NCBI RefSeq assembly: GCF_009674565.1
Contig: NZ_WKJL01000014.1
Span: 1-64,000, forward strand
Direction: 5' to 3'
DNA length: 64,000 nt
DNA from: Duganella aquatilis
GTDB taxonomy: Bacteria > Pseudomonadota > Gammaproteobacteria > Burkholderiales > Burkholderiaceae_D
The notes beneath the pieces were generated by a model that made no database searches, was not told the origin of the DNA, and saw only the letters and a program-made list of their open reading frames with translations. Of this stretch, positions 14,386-23,254 are shown one piece after another. How positions within the stretch are numbered: the stretch's first letter is position 1; each line of letters opens with the position of its first letter. The position numbers and the translations under genes are program-made.

Positions 14386-16841
14386 ACTTGCACGTACCGC
14401 AATCCGGGAAGCGTCTGCTCACCCCTATTTCGCTCGCCATTCTCGCCCTGATGGCCGGCGCCACCACCGTTTATGCCGCCGAAGCCGCCGATGCGCAAGC
14501 CGCCCAGGCCGCGCCGGCAGCCGAGCAGGCCGCCGCACCCGCCGACAACGGCAAGATCACCGAAGTGTTCGTGACCGCGACCAAGCGCACCACCTCGCTG
14601 CAAAAAACCCCGGTTGCGGTGACCGCGCTGAATTCCGCCGCGCTGGACGACAATCACGTCCAGACCATCCAGGACGTCGTCAACCTGGTGCCGGGCTTCT
14701 CGGCCACCGGCCAGGGCGACCACGGCGTCATCACCATGACCATGCGCGGCATCGGCAACGACTCCGCCAAGACCGAATACGCCGACCCGGAAGTGGCGTC
14801 GTTCGTGGACGGCGTCTACTCGCCGCGTCCGGAAGGCGCGACCGCGCTGCTGTTCGACCTGGACGCGATTGAAGTGCTGCGCGGCCCGCAAGGCACGCTG
14901 TGGGGCCGTAACTCCACCGTCGGCGCGGTCAACATGCAGACCGTGAAGCCGGAAATCGGCAGCAACGCCGGCAACTTCGAGCTGGGCTACGGCAACTACG
15001 CCCGCATCGGCGCGCGCGGCGCGATGAACATCCCGATCAACAGCACGATGGCGATGCGCGTCTCGGTGGTGCACGAGCAGCACGACGGCTACGTCGACTT
15101 CCAGGCGCCGGAGATCCCATCGCTGGCGGCGCAGCAGGCTGCCGCCGCACCGGTGATCGCTGCCTGGAACACGGCGCACCCGACCAATCCGATCGCCTTC
15201 CAGCCGATCAACCCGAACAACTACGTGCGCATGGGTAAGAAGTACAGCGCCCAGGACCAGAGCGCGGCGCGCCTGAGCTTCCTGTGGCAGCCGTCGGCTG
15301 ACCTGAAGTGGAACATCTCGTACGAGCACTACATCGACCGCGGCACCCCGAGCATCAACCTGCTGCAACAGCAGCGCCCAGGCCAGGACTTCTGGTCGGC
15401 GCTGGTGGATACCGCGCCAAGCGTGGACCGCGAATCGAACTCGGTGCGCAGCCGCGTCGACTGGCAGATCAATCCGGACATCGCCATGGCCTACATCGCC
15501 GGCTATTCGCGCTTCAACGGTTCGTCGACCTTCGACCAGGACGGCGGCGCCAACCCGGCCACCAGCTTCACCACCGCCACCAGCAGCGCCAGCGCCGGCT
15601 ATCAGGCCAACAACACCGTCGGTTCGAAATACAAGAACTACAGCCATGAGCTGGAATTCATGTCGACCGGCAAACGTGAAGTCGATTGGCTGCTGGGCCT
15701 GTACTACGCCAACGAAGACAACAGCATCCGCTTCGACATCCCGATCATGAACGGCACCGAGCAGGGCACCGTCAGCTGGCAGGGTTCCTTCATCCAGCCG
15801 AAGGAAACCGTCGATTCGACCGCCGCCTTCGGCCAGGCCACCTGGAACATCGCCGACGCATGGCACCTGACCGGCGGCTTCCGCTACACCTCCGACAAGC
15901 GCAAGAACATTGGCGGCACCAACAATGGCTGGAGCGACCTGAGCGCGCCGCAAGTGCCGGTGAATCCTTCGATGAATCCGCTGGCGCCGGGCAACGGCTT
16001 CACCACCTACCAGAACAACGACGGCGTCTACAAGGACCACAAGCTGACCGGCCTGGGCCGCGTCAGCTACGACATCGACAAGAACAATATGGTGTTCGCG
16101 TCGGTATCGACCGGCTACAAGTCCGGCGGCCTGCAGGACGGCGGCCGTCCTTACGGTTCGGAGACCCTGACCAACTACGAAGTCGGCTCCAAGTCGACCT
16201 TCCTGGGCGGCAAAGTCCGCATGAACAACTCGGCGTATTACGAGAAGTTCAAGGGCTTCCAGTTCAGCGCGCCGGTCACCAATCCTGACGGCACCCGCGG
16301 CCTGGCCACCAACAACGCCGAAGGCGCCAATGTCTGGGGCCTGGAAACCGAGATCGCCGCCAAGATCACGCCGGACGACCGCGTGCAGTTCACCGCCGCC
16401 TACACCCACGCCAAGCTGAAGAAACTGATCGGCGGCAGTAACGACTACGTGCTGCCGGCCTGCTCGATCCCTGGCATCAGCACCTGCCTGGACGTGACCG
16501 GCAACGACATGCCGCACGCGCCGAAATTCGCCATGCAGCTGCAGTACCAGCACAGCTTCGAGCTGGCCGATGGCACGCTGATCCCGCGCATCAGCACCCA
16601 CTACGAAACCGCCAGCTGGCTGAGCGTGTTCAACCTGGGTGAGCCGGATCGTCAGAAAGCCTACAACCGTACCGATATCGGTTTGCGTTACGACGCGGCC
16701 GCCAAGTGGTACTTCGACGCCTTCGTCCGCAACGTCGAAGACGGCAAGATCAAGACCAGCGCCATGAACGCCAACGGTCCGTGGCAGGCGCAGTACCTGC
16801 CGCCGCGTACCTTCGGCATCAACGTGGGCCGCTCGTTCTAA
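14382..16841 (+). CDS. TonB-dependent outer-membrane receptor (carbohydrate type)
   Basis: This 819-residue protein has a signal peptide (ending around VYA-AEA, residue 32), an Ala/Gln-rich linker, a TonB box-like ITEVFVTATKR, a plug domain (VVNLVPGFSATGQ, then EVLRGPQGTLWGRNSTVGAV) and a C-terminal beta-barrel ending in GRSF with the usual terminal Phe. It imports a ligand, likely an oligosaccharide, with TonB-ExbBD energy. The ATG at 14382 has an AAAGGAG site. The four-operator array directly upstream and the divergent halogenase-like gene mark it as part of a sugar-regulated locus, probably the same regulon as the GH1/MFS operon at 23220-26045. A terminator follows at 16885. Confidence 0.92.
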   Translation: MNLHVPQSGKRLLTPISLAILALMAGATTVYAAEAADAQAAQAAPAAEQAAAPADNGKITEVFVTATKRTTSLQKTPVAVTALNSAALDDNHVQTIQDVVNLVPGFSATGQGDHGVITMTMRGIGNDSAKTEYADPEVASFVDGVYSPRPEGATALLFDLDAIEVLRGPQGTLWGRNSTVGAVNMQTVKPEIGSNAGNFELGYGNYARIGARGAMNIPINSTMAMRVSVVHEQHDGYVDFQAPEIPSLAAQQAAAAPVIAAWNTAHPTNPIAFQPINPNNYVRMGKKYSAQDQSAARLSFLWQPSADLKWNISYEHYIDRGTPSINLLQQQRPGQDFWSALVDTAPSVDRESNSVRSRVDWQINPDIAMAYIAGYSRFNGSSTFDQDGGANPATSFTTATSSASAGYQANNTVGSKYKNYSHELEFMSTGKREVDWLLGLYYANEDNSIRFDIPIMNGTEQGTVSWQGSFIQPKETVDSTAAFGQATWNIADAWHLTGGFRYTSDKRKNIGGTNNGWSDLSAPQVPVNPSMNPLAPGNGFTTYQNNDGVYKDHKLTGLGRVSYDIDKNNMVFASVSTGYKSGGLQDGGRPYGSETLTNYEVGSKSTFLGGKVRMNNSAYYEKFKGFQFSAPVTNPDGTRGLATNNAEGANVWGLETEIAAKITPDDRVQFTAAYTHAKLKKLIGGSNDYVLPACSIPGISTCLDVTGNDMPHAPKFAMQLQYQHSFELADGTLIPRISTHYETASWLSVFNLGEPDRQKAYNRTDIGLRYDAAAKWYFDAFVRNVEDGKIKTSAMNANGPWQAQYLPPRTFGINVGRSF

Positions 16842-16884
16842 GCACCGAGTTTTTCATGTAGTCCAGTGTTGTCTGTGGTTTTAC

Positions 16885-16921
16885 AACCCCTCGCGCCTTC
16901 ACCGGCCGAGGGGTTTTTTTG
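16885..16921 (+). terminator. Rho-independent terminator of the TonB receptor
   Basis: AACCCCTCG (16885-16893) pairs with CGAGGGGTT (16907-16915) around a 13-base loop, followed by a run of seven T. It ends transcription from the TonB receptor gene 44 bases upstream. Confidence 0.88.
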
Positions 16922-16947
16922 TGCGAGACCCGCACATCGCTGCGGCC

Positions 16948-16977
16948 AGGGTCTGACCCCGTACGGGGTCAGACCCT
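16948..16977. repeat. 30-bp perfect intergenic palindrome, copy A
   Basis: A perfect palindrome centred on GTAC with arm AGGGTCTGACCCCGT. A second copy, identical over the central 28 bases, lies at 26969-26998. Both are intergenic, so this looks like a dispersed palindromic element of the genome. Confidence 0.85.
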
Positions 16978-17026
16978 TTCGGTCGGGGTTATACTTTGGG
17001 ACTGTATTGTTGACGCCGAGGTGTTG

Positions 17027-17947
17027 ATGCCTGTCCTGAGTGTTTTGCTTGCCGCTGCCCTGGTGGCCGCACCCCCTTGTGTGGAGCCGTCGCCCGATCC
17101 GTCCAATACTTACGATGCCCCGCATACTTATGACAAGCTGGTGCGCGACTATCCCGCCATCCGCATCGCCGGCGACGCGCTGCCGGCCGGCGTGCGCAAG
17201 AGCGCCGACCAGACCTACGCGCAGTACGGCGCGCGCTGCCTCAAGCTGGATCTGTACCGCCCCGCCGGCGACCGGCTGCCGGTGGTGGTGTTCGTGCACG
17301 GCGGCGGCTGGAAGGCCGGCTTCCGCTCGGAATTCGTGCCGATGGCGCTGCGCCTCACGCAGCACGGCTACGCGGCGGTGACGGTCAGCTATCGCCTGTC
17401 CGGCGAGGCGCGCTATCCGGCGGCGGTGCAGGATGTGCTGGCGGCCGTGCGCTGGGTGCGCGCGCATGCGGCGGAATTCGGGCTGGACCCGAACCGCATC
17501 GCGCTGGCGGGCGGCTCGGCCGGCGGCCAGATCGCCAGCCTGGCCGGCGTCACGGCCGGCGATGACGTCAAGGCCATCGTCAATATCGACGGCCTGTCCG
17601 ACTTCACCAGCGAACTGGCGCTCAAGTACGAGGACGATCCGAAGAAGAATCCCTCGTCGGCCGGCGCCTGGTTCGGCGGCCGCTATGCCGAGACGGCGGC
17701 GCTGTGGCGCGAAGCGTCGCCGATCCGCCATGTGCGCGCCGGCATGCCGCCCATCCTGTTCATCGGCAGCGCGCAGCCGCGCTTCTCGGCCGGCCGCGAG
17801 GAGATGATGGCGAAGATGGCCGCCGTCGGCGTCGCCAGCGACAAGGTGGTCCTGCCGGATACGCCGCACTCATTCTGGCTGTTCGATCCATGGCTGCAGC
17901 CGACGGTCGATGCCACCGTGGCATTCCTGCATCGGCACTTGCCTTAG
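17027..17947 (+). CDS. Secreted alpha/beta hydrolase, carboxylesterase (BD-FAE/HSL-like)
   Basis: The 306-residue protein starts with a short signal peptide (MPVLSVLLAAALVAAP). It has the oxyanion motif VVVFVHGGGWKAG, the nucleophile elbow ALAGGSAGGQIA with catalytic Ser, and a likely catalytic His in DTPHSFWLFDPW. This fits the esterase/lipase group of the hormone-sensitive lipase and feruloyl esterase-like families. ATG 17027 has a GAGG site; the frame extends upstream through the palindrome but without a signal peptide. The substrate may be an acylated sugar, given the carbohydrate context, but this is inference. Confidence 0.85.
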   Translation: MPVLSVLLAAALVAAPPCVEPSPDPSNTYDAPHTYDKLVRDYPAIRIAGDALPAGVRKSADQTYAQYGARCLKLDLYRPAGDRLPVVVFVHGGGWKAGFRSEFVPMALRLTQHGYAAVTVSYRLSGEARYPAAVQDVLAAVRWVRAHAAEFGLDPNRIALAGGSAGGQIASLAGVTAGDDVKAIVNIDGLSDFTSELALKYEDDPKKNPSSAGAWFGGRYAETAALWREASPIRHVRAGMPPILFIGSAQPRFSAGREEMMAKMAAVGVASDKVVLPDTPHSFWLFDPWLQPTVDATVAFLHRHLP

Positions 17948-17968
17948 CTCGTGCTAGTATCCAGCCAT

Positions 17969-18766
17969 ATGCGAAAGACGATCTTTCTTCTGCTGGCGCT
18001 GGCGTCGGCGCCGGTCCATGCGGCCGAGCGGCTGGCGGTGGGTACGACCTTCAGCCACATCTTCGAGCAGGGCGCGGACGGCCAGTGGCACGGACTGGGC
18101 GTGGACGTGCTGCGCACGCTGGCCGCGCGCGCCGGCGACTCGGTGCGCTTCAAGCTCTATCCCTGGCCGCGCGCGCTGGCGATGGTGGAACGGGCCCAGG
18201 CCGACATCCTGGTCGGCCCGTATAAATCGCCGGAGCGTCTCAAGCTGTTCGCCTTCATGGATCATCCGTTTTACCGCGACCGCATGGTGTTCTACGCGCG
18301 CAGCGACAGCAACCCGCCATGGCAGGGCGACCTGGCCGCGCTGAAGAACCGCCGCATCGCCGCCGTGCGCGGCTGGCACTATGGCGCGCAGTTCGACCAG
18401 GTCCGCCCGCTGCTGGACATCAGCGAAGTGCCGCAACTGGAAAACGGCGTACAGATGCTGGCGCTCGGCCGCGTCGACCTGCTGGCTACCAATCAGCGCA
18501 ACAGCACGGAACTGATCGGCGGCCTGCACCTGGAGCGCGCGCTGACGGTGCTGTGCCCCGACATCACGCAGCTGGACGGCTACCTGGCCTTCCCGCGCAG
18601 CCCTAAATTCTCCGCCGTCCGCGCGCGCTATAACGCACTGTTCACCGAAATGGTTCGTTCCGGTGAACTGGCGCGGCTCGGCGCCCGCAACGGCGTGCTG
18701 GTGCCTTCGGGCGACGCCAGCGCCCGGCCGTCCGGCGCCTGCACCGATAAACGTGATAAACCATGA
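17969..18766 (+). CDS. Periplasmic substrate-binding protein (SBP_bac_3 type)
   Basis: This 265-residue protein has a signal peptide (MRKTIFLLLALASAPVHA) and the layout of amino-acid-type binding proteins: GVDVLRTLAARAGDSVRFKL, then MVERAQADILVGPYKSPER and later KNRRIAAVRGWHYGAQFD. No ABC permease or ATPase gene is adjacent, so it may act as a sensor rather than a transporter subunit. Its TGA overlaps the start of the TorT-like gene (ATGA), which ties the two together. The ATG at 17969 is chosen because it starts the signal peptide. Confidence 0.8.
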   Translation: MRKTIFLLLALASAPVHAAERLAVGTTFSHIFEQGADGQWHGLGVDVLRTLAARAGDSVRFKLYPWPRALAMVERAQADILVGPYKSPERLKLFAFMDHPFYRDRMVFYARSDSNPPWQGDLAALKNRRIAAVRGWHYGAQFDQVRPLLDISEVPQLENGVQMLALGRVDLLATNQRNSTELIGGLHLERALTVLCPDITQLDGYLAFPRSPKFSAVRARYNALFTEMVRSGELARLGARNGVLVPSGDASARPSGACTDKRDKP

Positions 18767-19905
18767 TGACGAAACACTTCCTTAACCTGGCCATCTGCGC
18801 GGCGCTGGCGCTGGGCGCGGCGCCGGCGATGGCGCAGCAGGCCGCCGCGAAGTTCGCGCCGATACCCATCAGTTCCATCTTCCGCCCGCTGCAGGCCAAC
18901 GGCACCGCCGACGACGCGCTGGCCAGCGGCCGCGTGGTGCAAGGCGTGTACGGCCCGGCCGCCCACGCCAGCAAGCATTGGCGCATCGCCTTCCTGTTCC
19001 CGCACACCAAGGATCCATATTGGAGCGGCTGCGCCTATGGCGTCATCAGCGAGGCGAAGCGGCTGGGCGTGGCGGTCGATATCCTGCCGGCCGCCGGCTA
19101 CGACGACCTGCATGGCCAGTTGCAAAAAATCGAAGAGGCCATCGCCGCCAAATATGACGCCATCGTGATCTCGCCGATCAGCATGACGGCCACCAACAGC
19201 GCCATCGCCAAGGCGCGGGCGGCGGGCATCCAGGTGCTGGAGCTGGCCAACGACAGCCGCAGCGATGACCTCAACCTGAAGGTGACCACGTCGCTGCGCA
19301 GCATGGGCGCGGAGGCGATGCGCTGGGCGATCCGCGACGCGCAGCAGCGCGGCCTGAAGACCATCAACATCGCCTTGCTGCCCGGTCCCATGGGCGCCGG
19401 CTGGGTCAAGGGCGAAGTGGACGGCGCGCGCATCGCGGCGCAGGAGGCGCCGATTGAAGTCAACATTCTCGATATCCGCTACGGCGACAGCGAGCGCGGG
19501 CTGCAAACGCAGCTGACCGGGCGCATTCTCGCCAGGCATGGCGCGCGGCTCGACTACATCCTTGGCTGCACCGGCTGCGCGCCGGCGGCGCTGGCGCCCA
19601 TCAAGACGGCGAAACTGGACGACAAGATCCGCGTGGTGGCGTTCGACTTGACCAGCGAAATCGCGCAGCTGATACGCGCGAAGGAAATCTATGCGGCGGC
19701 CGACACCAAGGGCGTGAGCCAGGCGCGCGTGGCCATCAATGCCGCCGTCAATCTGCTGGAAGGGCGCGTCAAGGAGCAGCCGCACACCATCCTGGTCAGG
19801 GTCGGCATGCTGGATCAGCAGAACCTCGCTAACTATCCTTTTGATACCTCGATTGCACCGGAAGGTTACCGGGTGCAGTTGTCCTACGACCCGTCGAAAG
19901 AATAA
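18763..19905 (+). CDS. torT: TorT-like periplasmic binding protein
   Basis: This 380-residue type I periplasmic binding protein has a signal peptide (cut after APAMA) and reads like TorT. Examples are WRIAFLFPHTKDPYWSGCAY, then AIAAKYDAIVISPISMTATN and LDYILGCTGCAPAAL. In known systems TorT binds TMAO and presents it to the TorS histidine kinase. No TorS, TorR or TMAO reductase lies in the window, though a LytS-like kinase pair is 1 kb downstream on the other strand. It is translationally coupled to the preceding binding protein. The ligand may differ from TMAO. Confidence 0.78.
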   Translation: MMTKHFLNLAICAALALGAAPAMAQQAAAKFAPIPISSIFRPLQANGTADDALASGRVVQGVYGPAAHASKHWRIAFLFPHTKDPYWSGCAYGVISEAKRLGVAVDILPAAGYDDLHGQLQKIEEAIAAKYDAIVISPISMTATNSAIAKARAAGIQVLELANDSRSDDLNLKVTTSLRSMGAEAMRWAIRDAQQRGLKTINIALLPGPMGAGWVKGEVDGARIAAQEAPIEVNILDIRYGDSERGLQTQLTGRILARHGARLDYILGCTGCAPAALAPIKTAKLDDKIRVVAFDLTSEIAQLIRAKEIYAAADTKGVSQARVAINAAVNLLEGRVKEQPHTILVRVGMLDQQNLANYPFDTSIAPEGYRVQLSYDPSKE

Positions 19906-19972
19906 GTGTACCGAACGCCCACGCGGCGGCGTCTTGCGTTAATCTATATGGATTCCCAATCAGGAGGCCATC

Positions 19973-20209
19973 ATGATACCGGAGCGCGACAGGCGACAGG
20001 CAAGGCCGCAAACGTCGGACACCACGGGCTGGCATTCGTATGATTTCATCGTGCGGCAGGCGTTGCAGGTGCAGCGCGACATCGGCACCCCCGGTGCGTT
20101 GGAGTTGCTGCAAAACATGGGTCTGAATCCGCAAGTGATCGCCCGCGTGCTGTCGCCCGAGCGCCGCGTGCGCGAGGAAGACCTGCGCTCACTGACCGGC
20201 GACGCCTAG
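19973..20209 (+). CDS. Small hypothetical protein (78 aa)
   Basis: A soluble, charged protein starting MIPERDRRQARPQTSDTTGW, with a good AGGAGG ribosome site before the ATG at 19973. It contains an ALELLQNMGLNPQVIARVLS helix-rich stretch and no recognised domain. Its last 21 bases overlap the end of the convergent LytTR regulator. Related short proteins seem common in this bacterial group, but I cannot assign a role. Confidence 0.6.
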   Translation: MIPERDRRQARPQTSDTTGWHSYDFIVRQALQVQRDIGTPGALELLQNMGLNPQVIARVLSPERRVREEDLRSLTGDA

Positions 20210-20953
20210 GCTGGCCTTCAGTTCCTGTACGTAGCGTGCGCTGGCAGGCAGTTGCGCGCCACAGGCCAGCGTCAGCTGGTAACGGCCGTCTCCCACCACC
20301 GCCAGGCGCCGGACCTGGTCGCGGCGCACGATGGCGGTGCGGTGCACCCGCAGGAATTCTTCCGGCCGCAGCAGCTGTTCCACGCGGCTCAGCGGCACCC
20401 GGTGCAGCACCGTGCGCGCCGCCAGATGCAACTCCACGTAATTTCCCGCCGCCTGCAGCCACAGCACGTCGCGCACGAGGATCTGCTCTATGTATCCGAC
20501 CGAACGCACGCTGAAGCTGTCCATGTACTGTGTATGGCTGGCGGTGGCGTAGCCGTGCAGCGCGGCGCGGTATGCTTCGCCGTGGCGCGAGGCCAGCATG
20601 GCGTTGGCGCGGTCGATGGCCTGCGCCAGCCGGCGGTCGTCGATGGGCTTGAGCAGGTAGTCCAGCGCGTGCACTTCGAACGCGTCCACCGCGTGGGTGT
20701 TGTAGGCAGTGACGAAGATGATCAGCGGCGGCTGCGGCAGGCGGCTCAGTTCACGCGCCAGTTCCAGTCCGCTTTCGCGCGGCATCTGGATATCGAGGAA
20801 CACCACGTCGGCCGGCGATTGCGCCAGCGCGCCGCGGGCGGCGGCGGCGCTGTCGCATTCGGCCAGCAGCCGCCAGCCCGGAACGGCTTGCAGCGCCAGG
20901 CGCAGGTTGGCGCGGCCCGGTGCTTCGTCGTCGACGATGAGGTAGGCGGTCAA
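20189..20953 (-). CDS. LytTR-family response regulator
   Basis: This 254-residue regulator has an N-terminal receiver (YLIVDDEAPGR with acidic D8/D9, phospho-acceptor D54 in VFLDIQMP, and FVTAYNTHAVDAFEVHALDY) and a C-terminal LytTR DNA-binding domain (LWLQAAGNYVELHL, then EEFLRVHRTAIVR). The start is most likely TTG 20953, which overlaps the kinase stop (TTGA) and lies 7 bases after GGGAG; GTG 20959 is the alternative. It forms a coupled two-component system with the kinase immediately upstream. Confidence 0.9.
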   Translation of the reverse strand: MTAYLIVDDEAPGRANLRLALQAVPGWRLLAECDSAAAARGALAQSPADVVFLDIQMPRESGLELARELSRLPQPPLIIFVTAYNTHAVDAFEVHALDYLLKPIDDRRLAQAIDRANAMLASRHGEAYRAALHGYATASHTQYMDSFSVRSVGYIEQILVRDVLWLQAAGNYVELHLAARTVLHRVPLSRVEQLLRPEEFLRVHRTAIVRRDQVRRLAVVGDGRYQLTLACGAQLPASARYVQELKASLGVAGQ

Positions 20954-22071
20954 TCCCACTCTCCCAGCGGCAGGCGGATTTCCGCGTAAAAGCGGTCGCC
21001 GCGCTTTTCGGCGTGCAGCGAGGCGGCCGGATCTAACATCAGCAGCCGCTCGCGCGTGTTCTTCAGCCCAAGGCCGGTGCCGGGATTGGGCGGCGCCTGC
21101 GCACTCAGGGGATTGGAAACGGTGATCAGCAGTTCGGACGCCAGACGCGTGACGTGGACGCGGATATCGCTGCGGCCATCGTGGCAATCGAGGTCGTGGC
21201 GCAGCGCGTTTTCGATCAGCGGTTGCAGCAGCAGCGGCGGGCACGGAACTTCGTGCAGCCCGGTGTCGTCGCAGTCGATCTGGATCTGCAAACGCAGGCC
21301 GTAGCGCAGGCGTTGCAGGTCGGTGTAGTCGTGGACGAATTGCAGTTCTTCGCCGAGGCGCACGGCGTCGCGCAGGCTGGCCGACAGGGCGTAGCGCAGC
21401 AGGTCGCTCAGGCGGCTGATGCCTTGCAGCGACACGGCCTTGTCGCCGTCGCGCACCAGCGCGCTGATGGCGTTCAGTGCGTTGAAGATGAAGTGCGGCT
21501 CCAGCTGCGCGCGCAGCGCCAGCATGCGTTGCTGCTCCAGTGCCAGCGACAGTTCCAGGTTCTGCGTGTGCGTGCGCTGCAAGGCCTGTTCGCGTGCGCG
21601 CGCCAGGCGCCAGTTGCCGATGGCGACAATGATGGCATAGGTGGCGCCGGTGACGAACCAGCTGAAACGGCGCATCCGCAGGCGCGTCTGGTAGATGCTT
21701 TGCAGGTTGGGGCCGTCGCCGTTGTGGACCCAGTCCACGTACAGCCATTGCAGCGGCTGGAACAGCACCATCACCACGATGAAGAAGCCGGCCACGTTGC
21801 GCCACGGTTCGAACAGCGTCGGCCGGCGCAGCAGCGCCAGGCACAGGATGGAACTGAGCAGCATCATTGGCACGTAGTCGATGCACCATTGCTGCCATAG
21901 CCGCAGGAAGCTGGACGCGTTGGCCGCGCCGTAAGCGCCGGCCGCGCTGATCGTTGCCCAGGCCAGCGCGTTCAGCGCCACCGTTTGCAGCGCGGCGGTC
22001 CATCGCGGACGCGGCGCGGCCCATGGCGCGGCGCGCGCCGTTTCGAGGTTGGCGTTGGACGGGGTGCTCAT
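20950..22071 (-). CDS. LytS/YehU-type sensor histidine kinase
   Basis: The 373-residue kinase has four likely membrane segments (about residues 28-50, 65-82, 93-112 and 136-152), then a short coiled linker. The His_kinase domain follows: LRAQLEPHFIFNALNAISAL with phospho-acceptor H193, LQPLIENALRH as the N box, and GTGLGLKNTRERL as the G box. It has no separate sensing domain, so it probably senses through its membrane part or a partner protein. It is coupled to the LytTR regulator. The binding proteins at 17969-19905 on the other strand are possible partners, though not in the same transcript. Confidence 0.9.
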   Translation of the reverse strand: MSTPSNANLETARAAPWAAPRPRWTAALQTVALNALAWATISAAGAYGAANASSFLRLWQQWCIDYVPMMLLSSILCLALLRRPTLFEPWRNVAGFFIVVMVLFQPLQWLYVDWVHNGDGPNLQSIYQTRLRMRRFSWFVTGATYAIIVAIGNWRLARAREQALQRTHTQNLELSLALEQQRMLALRAQLEPHFIFNALNAISALVRDGDKAVSLQGISRLSDLLRYALSASLRDAVRLGEELQFVHDYTDLQRLRYGLRLQIQIDCDDTGLHEVPCPPLLLQPLIENALRHDLDCHDGRSDIRVHVTRLASELLITVSNPLSAQAPPNPGTGLGLKNTRERLLMLDPAASLHAEKRGDRFYAEIRLPLGEWD

Positions 22072-22204
22072 CGGCGCGAGTATAGCAGGGGCGATTCGCG
22101 CCTCCGCCGGGCTGCGTCACATGGAACCGGGATTTCGTCCCACGCGTTCCGCAACGGCGGGCGGCGACGGCAGAATCGCGTTTTCACATGCATGAAGGAA
22201 GACG

Positions 22205-23254
22205 ATGAGGATACACGGACTGGATACCCTGCGCGCCGCAGCCATTGTGTTGGTGCTGATGTACCACTACGGCGTGGTGGCCGGCGGCAGCGATTTCGGC
22301 GCGGCAGGGCGCATTGGCTGGGCGGGCGTGGACCTGTTCTTCGTGCTGAGCGGCTACCTGATCGGCAATCAGATCCTGTCGCAGCGCATGCCGCTGTCGA
22401 CCTTCTTCGGCCGCCGCCTGCTGCGCACGCTGCCCAACTATTACGTGGTGCTGGCGGTGTACTTCCTGTTTCCGGCGGCGCTGGGCGGCAGCGCCACCGC
22501 GCCGCTGTGGCGCTTCCTGACCTTCACGCAGAACTTCGGCCTGGAATACGGCCAGACCTTCACGCATGCGTGGTCGCTGTGCATCGAGGAGCAGTTCTAC
22601 CTGGTGCTGCCGCTGGCGGTTCTGCTGCTGCGCCGTCCGCGCTGGGGATGGCTGGCGATGGCGCTGGCCGTGGCGTGCGCGGTGACCTTCCGTGCGCTGG
22701 CGTGGTCCAAGGGGCTGCAGCCGTTTTCGCAGGAGGTGTACTACGCCAGCTTTGCGCGCTTCGACGAGCTGCTGCCCGGCGTGGCGATTGCGATGCTGAA
22801 GAATTTCCACCGGCCGCTGTACGACCGCATTCTGCGGCACGGCAATCTGCTGCTTGCGGCGGGACTGGTGTTGTGCGGCGTGCTGCTGGCGCGCTTCTAC
22901 GATGAGTCGTTTGTGATGACGGCGTTCGGCTTTACGCTGCTGGCGTTGAGTTTCGCCTTGCTGCTGCTGGCGGCGCTGAGCCCTGCCTCGCTGCTGGCGC
23001 GTGTGCGGGTGCCGGGTGCGGAGAGCCTGGCCTTGTGGTCGTACGCGGTCTACCTGGCGCACAAGCCGCTGTTCAAGATCGTCGGCGAGGCGATGCCGCT
23101 GGACCGTCATGCGGCGCCGGGCATCGCGCTGGTGATGCTGGCCGGCGTCGGCGGCGGATGGCTGCTGTACCAGCTGGTCGAGCAGCCCTTCATGCGCCTG
23201 CGCGCGGCCTGGTTTCCCGTTACTCCTTATGGTGGAACGGTGCGAACCACGTGA
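22205..23254 (+). CDS. Acyltransferase family 3 membrane protein (OafA/YrhL-like)
   Basis: This 349-residue membrane protein opens with the family motif IHGLDTLRAAAIVLVLMYHY, where the His/Arg region is needed for acyl transfer. It continues with WAGVDLFFVLSGYLIG and HAWSLCIEEQFYLVLPLAV. About ten membrane segments follow. Such enzymes O-acetylate or otherwise acylate surface polysaccharides, peptidoglycan or antibiotics. AAGGAAG precedes the ATG. It is monocistronic and overlaps the convergent MFS gene by 35 bases at its 3' end. Confidence 0.88.
   Translation: MRIHGLDTLRAAAIVLVLMYHYGVVAGGSDFGAAGRIGWAGVDLFFVLSGYLIGNQILSQRMPLSTFFGRRLLRTLPNYYVVLAVYFLFPAALGGSATAPLWRFLTFTQNFGLEYGQTFTHAWSLCIEEQFYLVLPLAVLLLRRPRWGWLAMALAVACAVTFRALAWSKGLQPFSQEVYYASFARFDELLPGVAIAMLKNFHRPLYDRILRHGNLLLAAGLVLCGVLLARFYDESFVMTAFGFTLLALSFALLLLAALSPASLLARVRVPGAESLALWSYAVYLAHKPLFKIVGEAMPLDRHAAPGIALVMLAGVGGGWLLYQLVEQPFMRLRAAWFPVTPYGGTVRTT

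Noticed and set aside
12549..16601. A single open frame of 1350 codons on the minus strand
   Set aside because: Only the part from 14123 down is the halogenase-like protein. The rest is antisense to the TonB receptor and lacks any domain or start signal; high GC keeps such frames open.
16948..16977. Insertion-sequence end
   Set aside because: No transposase gene or target duplication lies near either palindrome copy.
20189..22120. 643-codon frame covering both two-component genes
   Set aside because: The kinase lies in another frame with all its motifs; only the regulator is read in this frame, from about 20953.
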